Of a DNA stretch of 64,000 bases, positions 33,391-40,895 are shown piece by piece (position 1 is the stretch's first letter; every line of letters begins with the position of its first letter). This DNA comes from Robiginitalea myxolifaciens (GTDB lineage Bacteria; Bacteroidota; Bacteroidia; Flavobacteriales; Flavobacteriaceae): the NCBI RefSeq assembly GCF_900115205.1, contig NZ_FOYQ01000001.1, forward strand, positions 1-64,000, read 5' to 3'. The notes beneath the pieces are model-generated. The model was not told the origin of the DNA, did no database searches, and worked only from the letters and a program-made list of their open reading frames with translations. A program made the translations under genes and the position numbers.

Positions 33391-34767
33391 ATGGGTATGG
33401 AAAATATCTGGGTAATTCTTGGTTTGGCGCTCGTTTTTGGCGGTCTTGGCTTTCTGGTAGGACGTTTACTTACCCGTTCGCAATTCACCTCCCAGTCGCT
33501 GGTTCAGCAAGAGCGTGAACGCGCCAGTGAACAAAGTCAGGAACAATTGCGCCTTGAATTGGCCAGCGCCCGGGAAGAAGTGACATCATTACGTGAACAG
33601 CGCGAAATCCAGGGGCAACAACTCATCCGCAGAGAGGGTGAGGTCGCTGCACTACAAGAAAAATATCAGGAGCAGAAAGCACAACTCGAAGAAGTACAAC
33701 AGCGCTTTACCAAAGAATTTGAGAACCTCGCCAACAAAATCCTGGAGGAGAAAAGCCTGAAGTTCACGGAGCAAAACCAGAAGAATATCAAGACTGTTCT
33801 GGAGCCACTTCAACAACGCATCAAAGATTTTGAGGAAAAAGTGGAGAAAACGCGAAAGGAGAATTACGGCATTCACGAAGCCCTGAAAGAACAACTGCGA
33901 AACCTGCAATCCCAAAACCTCAAGATCAGCCAGGAGGCGGAGAACCTGACCCGCGCTCTTAAAGGCGACAGCAAGATGCAGGGGAACTGGGGTGAGCTGG
34001 TATTGGAACGGGTCCTTGAAAAATCCGGGTTGGAACGGGATCGGGAATACCACGTGCAACAAAGTTTTCAGCGCGCAGACGGGACGCGTGTCCTTCCCGA
34101 TGTGATCATTAATTTGCCCAATGGCAATAAGATGGTAGTCGATTCCAAAGTTTCCCTCACCGATTACGAACGGTATGTAAATGCGGAAGAAGAGGAGCGT
34201 GCTGCTCTGTTAAAAGCCCACGTAAATTCTATCAAACGCCATGTAGAGCAACTCTCGGCCAAGAAGTACGAGGACCTCTACGAAATGGAGAGTCCTGATT
34301 TTGTTTTGATGTTTGTGCCGATAGAAACGGCATTTACCGTAGCTGTAAACTACGATCTGGAAATCTACAACACGGCCTTCGCCAAAAATATCGTCATCGT
34401 AACGCCGTCTACCTTGTTGGCAACCCTCAGGACCATTGACAGCATGTGGAGCAACGAGAAACAGCGGCGCAATGCCCTGGAAATTGCGCGTCAGGCGGGT
34501 AATCTCTATGATAAATTCGTGGGCTTTGCCGACGACCTTACCGAGGTTGGGCGTAAAATGGACAGCGCCAAAAAGGATTATGAAGGTGCCATGAATAAAC
34601 TCGTTAGCGGTAAAGGCAACCTGGTGAGCCGGGTGGAAACGCTGCGCAGTCTGGGTGCCAAGTCCAAAAAATCCCTGCCAGAGCCCCTACTTAAGAGGGC
34701 CGAGCGCCTGGATGAAGCCAGCAATGCCCTGGAGGGAGAATCCACCGCTAAACCGAACAAGTCATGA
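33391..34767 (+). CDS. rmuC: DNA recombination protein RmuC
   Basis: This 458-residue protein has an N-terminal membrane helix (IWVILGLALVFGGLGFLVGRLL), a long coiled coil (about 28-165) and the RmuC domain with GDSKMQGNWGELVLERVLEKSGLERDREY and the nuclease-like stretch VLPDVIINLPNGNKMVVDSKVSL. RmuC limits inversion of short repeats; its biochemical action is poorly defined. The ATG follows the ABC ATPase stop by 3 bases. A second possible start (GMEN) is two codons later. Confidence 0.94.
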   Translation: MGMENIWVILGLALVFGGLGFLVGRLLTRSQFTSQSLVQQERERASEQSQEQLRLELASAREEVTSLREQREIQGQQLIRREGEVAALQEKYQEQKAQLEEVQQRFTKEFENLANKILEEKSLKFTEQNQKNIKTVLEPLQQRIKDFEEKVEKTRKENYGIHEALKEQLRNLQSQNLKISQEAENLTRALKGDSKMQGNWGELVLERVLEKSGLERDREYHVQQSFQRADGTRVLPDVIINLPNGNKMVVDSKVSLTDYERYVNAEEEERAALLKAHVNSIKRHVEQLSAKKYEDLYEMESPDFVLMFVPIETAFTVAVNYDLEIYNTAFAKNIVIVTPSTLLATLRTIDSMWSNEKQRRNALEIARQAGNLYDKFVGFADDLTEVGRKMDSAKKDYEGAMNKLVSGKGNLVSRVETLRSLGAKSKKSLPEPLLKRAERLDEASNALEGESTAKPNKS

Positions 34768-35129
34768 AAAAAGCCTTTGGGATAAGCCTTTTGGTCATTT
34801 TTCTGTGTTTTGCAGCGTACTACGCCTTTGTATACTATGTACCCTACAGCGAAGGGGTTCGTTCCGGGGAGCTCATCAAAATATCCAATAAAGGGGTTCT
34901 GATAAAGACCTGGGAAGGAGAAATCAGCCAGGGTATTTCTGGTGCCCAAATATTTGCCTTTTCGGTGCAGGACAATGAGCAGGAAGCTATTCAGCGCCTT
35001 CAGGAATTCCAGGGTAGGTATGTTAAGCTGTATTATCGCGAGCGCTACACTACATTTCCCTGGTTAGGCGACACCAAGTACTTTATTTACAGGGTCGAGG
35101 AGGAAGAATCCCCGCATTTCAGGAGGTAG
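34764..35129 (+). CDS. small membrane-anchored protein, unknown
   Basis: This 121-residue protein has one N-terminal hydrophobic helix (ISLLVIFLCFAAYYAFVYYV) and then a small beta-rich domain (GVRSGELIKISNKGVLIKTWEGEI). It resembles a conserved flavobacterial protein sometimes mislabelled as 6-phosphogluconate dehydrogenase because it lies near gnd, but it lacks any such domain. Its ATG overlaps the rmuC stop (ATGA), so translation is coupled. The last 11 bases overlap the convergent pgl gene. Confidence 0.8.
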   Translation: MKKAFGISLLVIFLCFAAYYAFVYYVPYSEGVRSGELIKISNKGVLIKTWEGEISQGISGAQIFAFSVQDNEQEAIQRLQEFQGRYVKLYYRERYTTFPWLGDTKYFIYRVEEEESPHFRR

Positions 35130-35838
35130 CGGGATAGCCCGCAGCGGCCTGGTCAAGCATCCAGATAAGGTCACCGTTGACCGGTGCAACCCGGGAAGCC
35201 GGGTAGTCGGTTGCGACTGCGTGTTGATTCAGGATTTCTTCGACTCGATCGGCTTTGGATTCCCCGGTCACCAGGAAAACTACCTTTTTGGCATTGTTGA
35301 TAACGCTACCGGACAGGCTAATGCGCTGCTGGCCCGAATCGGGATGGGTTGCCACGACACAATCGCGATCGGCATCCCAAAGCTCCATCTCATGGGGAAA
35401 GATCGAAGCCGTATGTCCGTCAGTCCCCAGGCCGAGAATCACCAGGTCAAATTGTGGGACCCCGTTTACAAGCGGTAGTTTTTTGTGCAAGAGGCCGGCG
35501 TATCTTTCGGCTTCCTGGGCCGGGAGATCTTCCCCCCGCATCCGATGTACCTGTTGTTCATCAATTCCCAAAGGCCGCAACAAGCGCTCGGCAGTCATGC
35601 CGTAATTACTTTCGGGGTGATCCGGCGCTACGCAGCGCTCATCGCCCCAGTAAAATTCAAGGGAATTCCAGGATAGATCCTCCCTGAAATCCTGTGCCAG
35701 GATATCAAACCATAAGGCAGGAGTACTTCCTCCTGATAAGGCAATATGGTGGAAATCCCCTCCTGCTGTCCATTCCCGCAGGCTGGCTGCCAGAGCATGG
35801 GCCACCTCTTCTTTTGTTTTGAATATGCGTTTTTCCAT
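35119..35838 (-). CDS. pgl: 6-phosphogluconolactonase
   Basis: This 239-residue enzyme of the glucosamine-6-phosphate isomerase/PGL family hydrolyses 6-phosphogluconolactone in the oxidative pentose phosphate pathway. Typical parts are IALSGGSTPALWFDIL, FYWGDERCVAPDHPESNYGMT, LVILGLGTDGHTASIFPH and VVFLVTGESKADRV. It reads with zwf, 7 bases downstream of it, so the two probably share a transcript. Confidence 0.96.
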   Translation of the reverse strand: MEKRIFKTKEEVAHALAASLREWTAGGDFHHIALSGGSTPALWFDILAQDFREDLSWNSLEFYWGDERCVAPDHPESNYGMTAERLLRPLGIDEQQVHRMRGEDLPAQEAERYAGLLHKKLPLVNGVPQFDLVILGLGTDGHTASIFPHEMELWDADRDCVVATHPDSGQQRISLSGSVINNAKKVVFLVTGESKADRVEEILNQHAVATDYPASRVAPVNGDLIWMLDQAAAGYPATS

Positions 35839-35845
35839 AAGGGTT

Positions 35846-37372
35846 TTAAGAAATCACACAGAATCCGGGGTCGTCGGTAAGCAGTTTCCCGGGATTTCTC
35901 CAGTAACTGTCGCCTTCCAACAACTCATCGGCATTATTGGGGCCCCACATTCCAGCGGAATAGCCATAGGTAACCACATTTTTATCGGTCTTCCAGTAAT
36001 TGAGGATGGGATCTACAAACTCCCAGGCCGCTTCAACCTCATCGGCGCGCGCATAGAGCGTGGCATCGCCCTGCATGGCATCCAGTAAAAGCCGCTCGTA
36101 GGCATCCATTACCCGCGTACCTTTCAAATCGTCGTAATAGAAATCGAGATTGGCCCGCTCTACCTTGAAACCCTGCCCGGGAACCTTGACCCCGAACTTA
36201 ACCAGGATCCCCTCGTTGGGTTGAATCCGAATAATGAGCTTATTGTCCTTGCTGTCCACACCCGAATCCTTGAACAATTGATGGTGCGGGGTTTTGAAGT
36301 GGATTACAATCTCAGTGACCTTGGTTGGCATCCTTTTAGCTGTTCGGACATAAAAAGGGATATCGGCCCACCGCCAGTTATCTACAAAGAACTTGATCGC
36401 TGCATAGGTTTCCGTGGTACTGTTGGGATCTACCCCGGATTCTTCCCGATACCCGAGCACCTGTTCCCCATCTATTTCTCCAGACAGATACTGCCCGCGT
36501 ATGGTGTTCTGATGTAAGATATCCGGATCGGTCATTATCCGGAGCGATTTCAGGGCTTTTACTTTTTCGTTTCGGATACTTTCGGCCTTGGCGTCAATGG
36601 GAGGTTCCATAACAACCAGTGAAATAATTTGCAGGAGGTGATTCTGGAACATATCCCGTAACGCCCCGGCAGAATCGTAATAACCCCCGCGTTTACCGAC
36701 ACCTACACTTTCTGCGTTGGTAATCTCTACATGACGGATATAATTGCGGTTCCACAACGGCTCAAAGATGGAATTCGAAAACCGGGTTACCAGCAAATTC
36801 TGAACAGTTTCTTTCCCCAGGTAATGATCGATACGGTAAATCTGGGATTCCCCGAAATTATCCTGTAGGCCTTTATTCAACTCCCGGGCCGTATCCAGAT
36901 CATAGCCGAAAGGCTTTTCGACAATGAGTCGCCGATGACCTTCCGATTCCTTACTAAGGCCCTGCTCATTGAGCCTGCTCGCTATGGTTTCATATATTTT
37001 CGGAGGTACGGAAAGGTAGAACATGCAATTTCCGTCACAACCCATTGTCTTGTCCAATGCCTCAATACGCTCCCGCAACGGGCTGTAATCCAGATCGTAG
37101 GAGTCTCCCAGCGCCTGATAGAATATTTTTTCCGCAAAACTGTCTCGCTTTGCAAAGTTTCCAATCGTATCGGAGATATGCTGATTTTCCAGCACCACCT
37201 TTTTGCGAAAGTCCTCATCGGAAACTTCACTTCGGCTTACTCCTAGGACGCCAAAGTTTTCAGGAAGGTGCCCTTCACAGTATAACTTAAAGATTGAGGG
37301 TATTAATTTACGCTGCGTCAGATCCCCGGAAGAACCAAAGATTACCAGCAACTGGTTCGGCGTTTTACTCAT
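35846..37372 (-). CDS. zwf: glucose-6-phosphate 1-dehydrogenase
   Basis: This 508-residue enzyme oxidises glucose-6-phosphate to the lactone, making NADPH. It has the nucleotide-binding GSSGDLTQRKL near residue 13, the catalytic-site motif RIDHYLGKETVQNLL and the EKPFG substrate loop. Length is standard. It forms an operon with pgl and is divergent from gnd across 104 bases, so all three oxidative pentose phosphate genes are clustered. Confidence 0.98.
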   Translation of the reverse strand: MSKTPNQLLVIFGSSGDLTQRKLIPSIFKLYCEGHLPENFGVLGVSRSEVSDEDFRKKVVLENQHISDTIGNFAKRDSFAEKIFYQALGDSYDLDYSPLRERIEALDKTMGCDGNCMFYLSVPPKIYETIASRLNEQGLSKESEGHRRLIVEKPFGYDLDTARELNKGLQDNFGESQIYRIDHYLGKETVQNLLVTRFSNSIFEPLWNRNYIRHVEITNAESVGVGKRGGYYDSAGALRDMFQNHLLQIISLVVMEPPIDAKAESIRNEKVKALKSLRIMTDPDILHQNTIRGQYLSGEIDGEQVLGYREESGVDPNSTTETYAAIKFFVDNWRWADIPFYVRTAKRMPTKVTEIVIHFKTPHHQLFKDSGVDSKDNKLIIRIQPNEGILVKFGVKVPGQGFKVERANLDFYYDDLKGTRVMDAYERLLLDAMQGDATLYARADEVEAAWEFVDPILNYWKTDKNVVTYGYSAGMWGPNNADELLEGDSYWRNPGKLLTDDPGFCVIS

Positions 37373-37394
37373 GTCCGATTAGGATTATTTGCCC

Positions 37395-37402
37395 TATTTT
37401 TG
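37395..37402 (+). promoter_or_regulatory. candidate -7 box of gnd
   Basis: TATTTTTG matches TAnnTTTG in the zwf-gnd gap, 74 bases before the gnd ATG. A start of transcription here leaves a leader of about 70 nt. No good -33 TTG. Confidence 0.4.
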
Positions 37403-37476
37403 AAAGGACTGCTGAAAACGAATATACAGCGAAAATAGCGGGTGGTAAAACCCTTTTCCCCGCGAAAAAAAATAGT

Positions 37477-38895
37477 ATGTCAAAATCCGCATCTTATACA
37501 TTTGGTTTGGTTGGCCTGGGCGTCATGGGTCGAAATTTTATCCTTAACGTAGCCGATAATGGTTTTTCGGCTCTTGGTTACGACCTGGATGAAGAAAAGG
37601 CCCGTTCCTTGCGGGAGGAAGGGGGTAATCCGGATAAGGTTGATGCCACCAGCGATTTGGGAACGTTTGTTGCCGGACTAAGCCTGCCACGCAAGATCAT
37701 GCTGCTGGTCCCTGCAGGAAACATTGTAGACCGGGTTATTGAGGATTTGCTTCCTCTTTTGGATGAGGGCGATATCATTGTCGATGGCGGAAACTCTTTC
37801 TTCCGGGATACCGACCGGCGGGAGACTTATCTGAAAGAAAAGGGAATTAACTTTTTTGGTGCGGGAGTTTCAGGAGGAGCCGAAGGGGCACGACGGGGCC
37901 CCAGTATCATGCCTGGCGGTAATCGGGAGGCCTATGCGCATTTGAAGCCGATCTTCGAGGCTGCCTCTGCCAAGTATAAAGGAGAACCTTGTGTGGCTTA
38001 CCTGGGGCCCAAATCCTCTGGAAACTACGTGAAGATGGTTCATAACGGCATTGAATACGGCCTGATGCAACTCACTGCGGAAATTTATGAATTGTTGAAG
38101 ACTGCTGGTCGCCTGGACAACCCGGCGATCTCGGACGCCTTTCATCGATGGGACCAGGATCGGCTGGAGTCGTTTCTGGTGTCTATTTCGGCCACCATAT
38201 TAAAGCAGAAGGACGATCTGGGATCGGGTTATCTCGTCGACAAAATCCTGGACAAGGCAAAACAAAAAGGAACCGGGAAATGGACCTCTCAAAACAGTAT
38301 GGACCTAGGGATTCCGATGCCTACGATAGATATGGCGGTAAGTATGCGTCAGTTATCCGCTTTAAAAGATCACCGGGAAACCCTGGATGAACGTTTCGGG
38401 GATTTGGAAGTACCCGAATGGACCCCGGAGGATTTACTTCCCAAAGCAGAAGCAGCCCTTTATTTCGCTTTTATAATGACCTATGCCCAGGGCCTGCACT
38501 TACTGACTGAAGCCTCGGAAGACTATGAATACAACCTGAATATGGAGACGATCGCCAAAATATGGCGGGCAGGTTGTATTATCCGGGCGGAACTCCTGGC
38601 AGACATCGCCCAAGCCTACGGAGCCAATCCGGAACTCCCCAATTTAGTCCTGGCTCCAGAGCTGACCGATGCTATTGGATCATGCTTACCGGCGATTCGG
38701 GAAGTTGTCGCTTATGGGGCGAAATATGGAATCTCTATTCCGTGCCTCTCAAGTGCCCTCTCCTATTTTGACGCATTCAGCAGCGGACGACTCCCCTTGA
38801 ACCTGGTTCAGGCACAACGGGATTATTTCGGTTCGCATACCTATGAGCGAACCGATCAGGAAGGCATATTCCATACCGAGTGGCCCAAAGGATAA
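37477..38895 (+). CDS. gnd: NADP-dependent 6-phosphogluconate dehydrogenase (decarboxylating)
   Basis: This 472-residue enzyme makes ribulose-5-phosphate, CO2 and NADPH. It starts MSKSASYTFGLVGLGVMGRNF (Rossmann motif), and has GAGVSGGAEGARRGPSIMPGG, the active-site region VKMVHNGIEYGLMQL and the ending LVQAQRDYFGSHTYER. I start at the ATG at 37477; an upstream in-frame start at 37294 lies inside zwf on the other strand and adds residues unlike the family. Length matches the dimeric long form. Confidence 0.97.
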   Translation: MSKSASYTFGLVGLGVMGRNFILNVADNGFSALGYDLDEEKARSLREEGGNPDKVDATSDLGTFVAGLSLPRKIMLLVPAGNIVDRVIEDLLPLLDEGDIIVDGGNSFFRDTDRRETYLKEKGINFFGAGVSGGAEGARRGPSIMPGGNREAYAHLKPIFEAASAKYKGEPCVAYLGPKSSGNYVKMVHNGIEYGLMQLTAEIYELLKTAGRLDNPAISDAFHRWDQDRLESFLVSISATILKQKDDLGSGYLVDKILDKAKQKGTGKWTSQNSMDLGIPMPTIDMAVSMRQLSALKDHRETLDERFGDLEVPEWTPEDLLPKAEAALYFAFIMTYAQGLHLLTEASEDYEYNLNMETIAKIWRAGCIIRAELLADIAQAYGANPELPNLVLAPELTDAIGSCLPAIREVVAYGAKYGISIPCLSSALSYFDAFSSGRLPLNLVQAQRDYFGSHTYERTDQEGIFHTEWPKG

Positions 38896-38910
38896 TTTGA
38901 GCAGCACGGG

Positions 38911-39768
38911 TTAGAAATTAAAGACCCGGACGAGGTTAAACCCGAAATAAACGATCCCCTCACCCCAGTCACCGACGGCATTTCCAAGAAAGCCACTTTC
39001 AAAAGTGGGTTGGGCATTGGTGAAGTGTAGTTGGAAGACATGCCCCCCGGTTTCGATATCCACGCCTATAGATAATGGGTTTTTGAATGGAGACCCGTCG
39101 GCCCGGTTCAGATGCCAGCCATAGTCCACATTCAGGCTCCAACGGGGTCCCAACTTATACCTTCCCCCTATTCCCAGCGCATATTGGGCGTTATCCTGTG
39201 GGGCGTAATCGACGAAGCCTTCGTAGAAGAATGTCGGCATGAGTTGCAGCGATAGTTTGTCGTTGAATTTCCTGGAGATCAGGACCTGCTGGGTAAAGGA
39301 TAGCCGGTCCGAAAAATCGATGGGAATTCCAATCAGGGCCTCATCCAATTCAGTATTTATGGCACCCTGGGAGTAGCCAGCCACCGTAACCGGTGTCCTT
39401 CCATCTTGTTGCAGCAATCGGTACTTCAGGGAGAGTTCATAGGTTTTATTGAAGGAGCTGCGCGAAGTCCCAATGTTGAAATTATCGCTTACGCCATAAA
39501 TGAATTGTAGTCGGGTATTGGCAAAGTCCAGGCCAAAGAAATCATCAAATCCATTGGAAATACTGCCAAAGCGGTGGCTCACCACAAAATAGAACTCCTT
39601 TTTACTCAATAACTTGGTCGACTCAAAGTTGACAATTTTGATCCCCTTAAATGCAGCAATAGCGTCTGCATTTGTATCCGATTTATCGATGCGATCCAGA
39701 AGATCGTCCTGTGCTTTGACTTGAACGCTTAAGGCAAGACAAAAACTGAGTAGAAGTAAATTTTTCAT
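38911..39768 (-). CDS. DUF5777 family beta-barrel protein
   Basis: The ATG at 39768 begins a signal peptide (MKNLLLLSFCLALSVQVKAQ); an upstream in-frame start at 39837 is unlikely. The 285-residue mature protein looks like an outer-membrane barrel: alternating aromatic strands, GIKIVNFESTKLLSKKEFYFVVSHRFGSI and a C-terminal strand ending VYFGFNLVRVFNF. It matches the Bacteroidota family DUF5777, of unknown function. It is divergent from a cytochrome c lipoprotein and a YceI protein. Confidence 0.87.
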   Translation of the reverse strand: MKNLLLLSFCLALSVQVKAQDDLLDRIDKSDTNADAIAAFKGIKIVNFESTKLLSKKEFYFVVSHRFGSISNGFDDFFGLDFANTRLQFIYGVSDNFNIGTSRSSFNKTYELSLKYRLLQQDGRTPVTVAGYSQGAINTELDEALIGIPIDFSDRLSFTQQVLISRKFNDKLSLQLMPTFFYEGFVDYAPQDNAQYALGIGGRYKLGPRWSLNVDYGWHLNRADGSPFKNPLSIGVDIETGGHVFQLHFTNAQPTFESGFLGNAVGDWGEGIVYFGFNLVRVFNF

Positions 39769-39875
39769 AGCGGTTGTTTTAAAGCGAACATACGAAATAT
39801 TCAAAACTGACCCCGCACCCAATGCAAGGGCAAGCAACCTATCGGGTTTCCATGTATCTCTATTAAAACACTGCT

Positions 39876-40301
39876 ATGAAGTTTCCAAGCAATTCCGGAG
39901 GCCTACTGGTCCTTTGCCTCTGCCTCACGCTGCTGGTCTTTCAGGGATGTTCCAGCGAATCCGACAACGGCGACCTCATAGAAACTGGGGGCACTAATAA
40001 TCCTCCCTCTTCCGATGGAGGATCGGGAGGTTCAGGGAATGACAACCCCGAGCCCCTTTCATTTTCCGCAGATATCCAGCCCATTTTTAATTCAAATTGT
40101 GTTACTTGCCATGACGATCCGCCAACACGTAGTGCACCTATGCCCCTGGTAACCCTGGAAGAAGTTCGTGAAGCGGTTGAAAACAGGAATCTGCTCGGTA
40201 GAATAAACAGTGTTACCCGCCCTATGCCCACTGAAGGACGTATGCCCAGTGCAACACGCGCGCGAATTGAAAGTTGGATAAACCAGGGAATGCCTGAATG
40301 A
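39876..40301 (+). CDS. c-type cytochrome lipoprotein
   Basis: This 141-residue lipoprotein has a leader ending VFQGC (Cys25), then a low-complexity Gly/Ser/Asn linker (about 33-57) and a small domain with the haem motif CVTCH (Cys75, Cys78, His79). A Met near PMPTEGRMP could be the second ligand. The haem-bearing part is preceded by SADIQPIFNSN, common in such cytochromes. Its stop overlaps the YceI start (ATGA), suggesting one functional unit. Confidence 0.88.
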   Translation: MKFPSNSGGLLVLCLCLTLLVFQGCSSESDNGDLIETGGTNNPPSSDGGSGGSGNDNPEPLSFSADIQPIFNSNCVTCHDDPPTRSAPMPLVTLEEVREAVENRNLLGRINSVTRPMPTEGRMPSATRARIESWINQGMPE

Positions 40302-40855
40302 GAACTACACTACTTACTACTATTCTAAGCCTGTTATCCCTCTTGGGAATGGCTACGGTAACGGCACAAACTACCCTGGAAACCCGGGAGGGTGTGATTA
40401 ATTTTAATGCTTCATCACCCCTGGAGAAAATCCAGGCGAAAAACGAGGCGGTCAACGCCATTTACCTTTCGGAAAAGGGAGACCTCGGGATTGTTATGCT
40501 GATCGCTGATTTCAACTTTCCCAAGCCCCTAATGCAGGAGCATTTTAATGAAAACTACCTGGAATCGGAGAAATTCCCCAAAGCCACATTCCGGGGGAAA
40601 CTCAGCCGCGTACCGGCATTTCCGCTCGAGTCGGAGATTGAAACAGAAGCTAAAGGGTCGTTGACCATCCATGGCGTGGCGCGAGAAGTTACCATTCCGG
40701 TAGTCCTTAAACCTGAAAACGGTGGACTCCAATTAGAAGCGGATTTTATTGTCCGGCCCGAAGACCATAAAATAAAAGTCCCGCGCTTCCTATTTAAAAA
40801 GATAGCGCGGGAAGTTCAGGTTGAGGTATCCCTTCCCTTGCAAGCCGAAGAATAG
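40298..40855 (+). CDS. YceI family protein
   Basis: This 185-residue protein has a signal peptide (about 1-22, ending TVTAQ) and a lipocalin-like YceI fold that binds isoprenoid or polyprenyl chains. Visible features are FNASSPLEKIQAKNEAV, YLESEKFPKATFRGKL, GSLTIHGVAREVTIPV and KVPRFLFKKIAREVQVEV. It overlaps the cytochrome gene by 4 bases and probably works with it in the periplasm. Confidence 0.92.
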   Translation: MRTTLLTTILSLLSLLGMATVTAQTTLETREGVINFNASSPLEKIQAKNEAVNAIYLSEKGDLGIVMLIADFNFPKPLMQEHFNENYLESEKFPKATFRGKLSRVPAFPLESEIETEAKGSLTIHGVAREVTIPVVLKPENGGLQLEADFIVRPEDHKIKVPRFLFKKIAREVQVEVSLPLQAEE

Positions 40856-40895
40856 CTTAATAGCCAACTCCACCAGCCGGGGGGAGAATCTCCGG

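Noticed and set aside
37294-37476. N-terminal extension of gnd
   Set aside because: It overlaps zwf on the other strand, and the family starts at the MSKSASYTF position.
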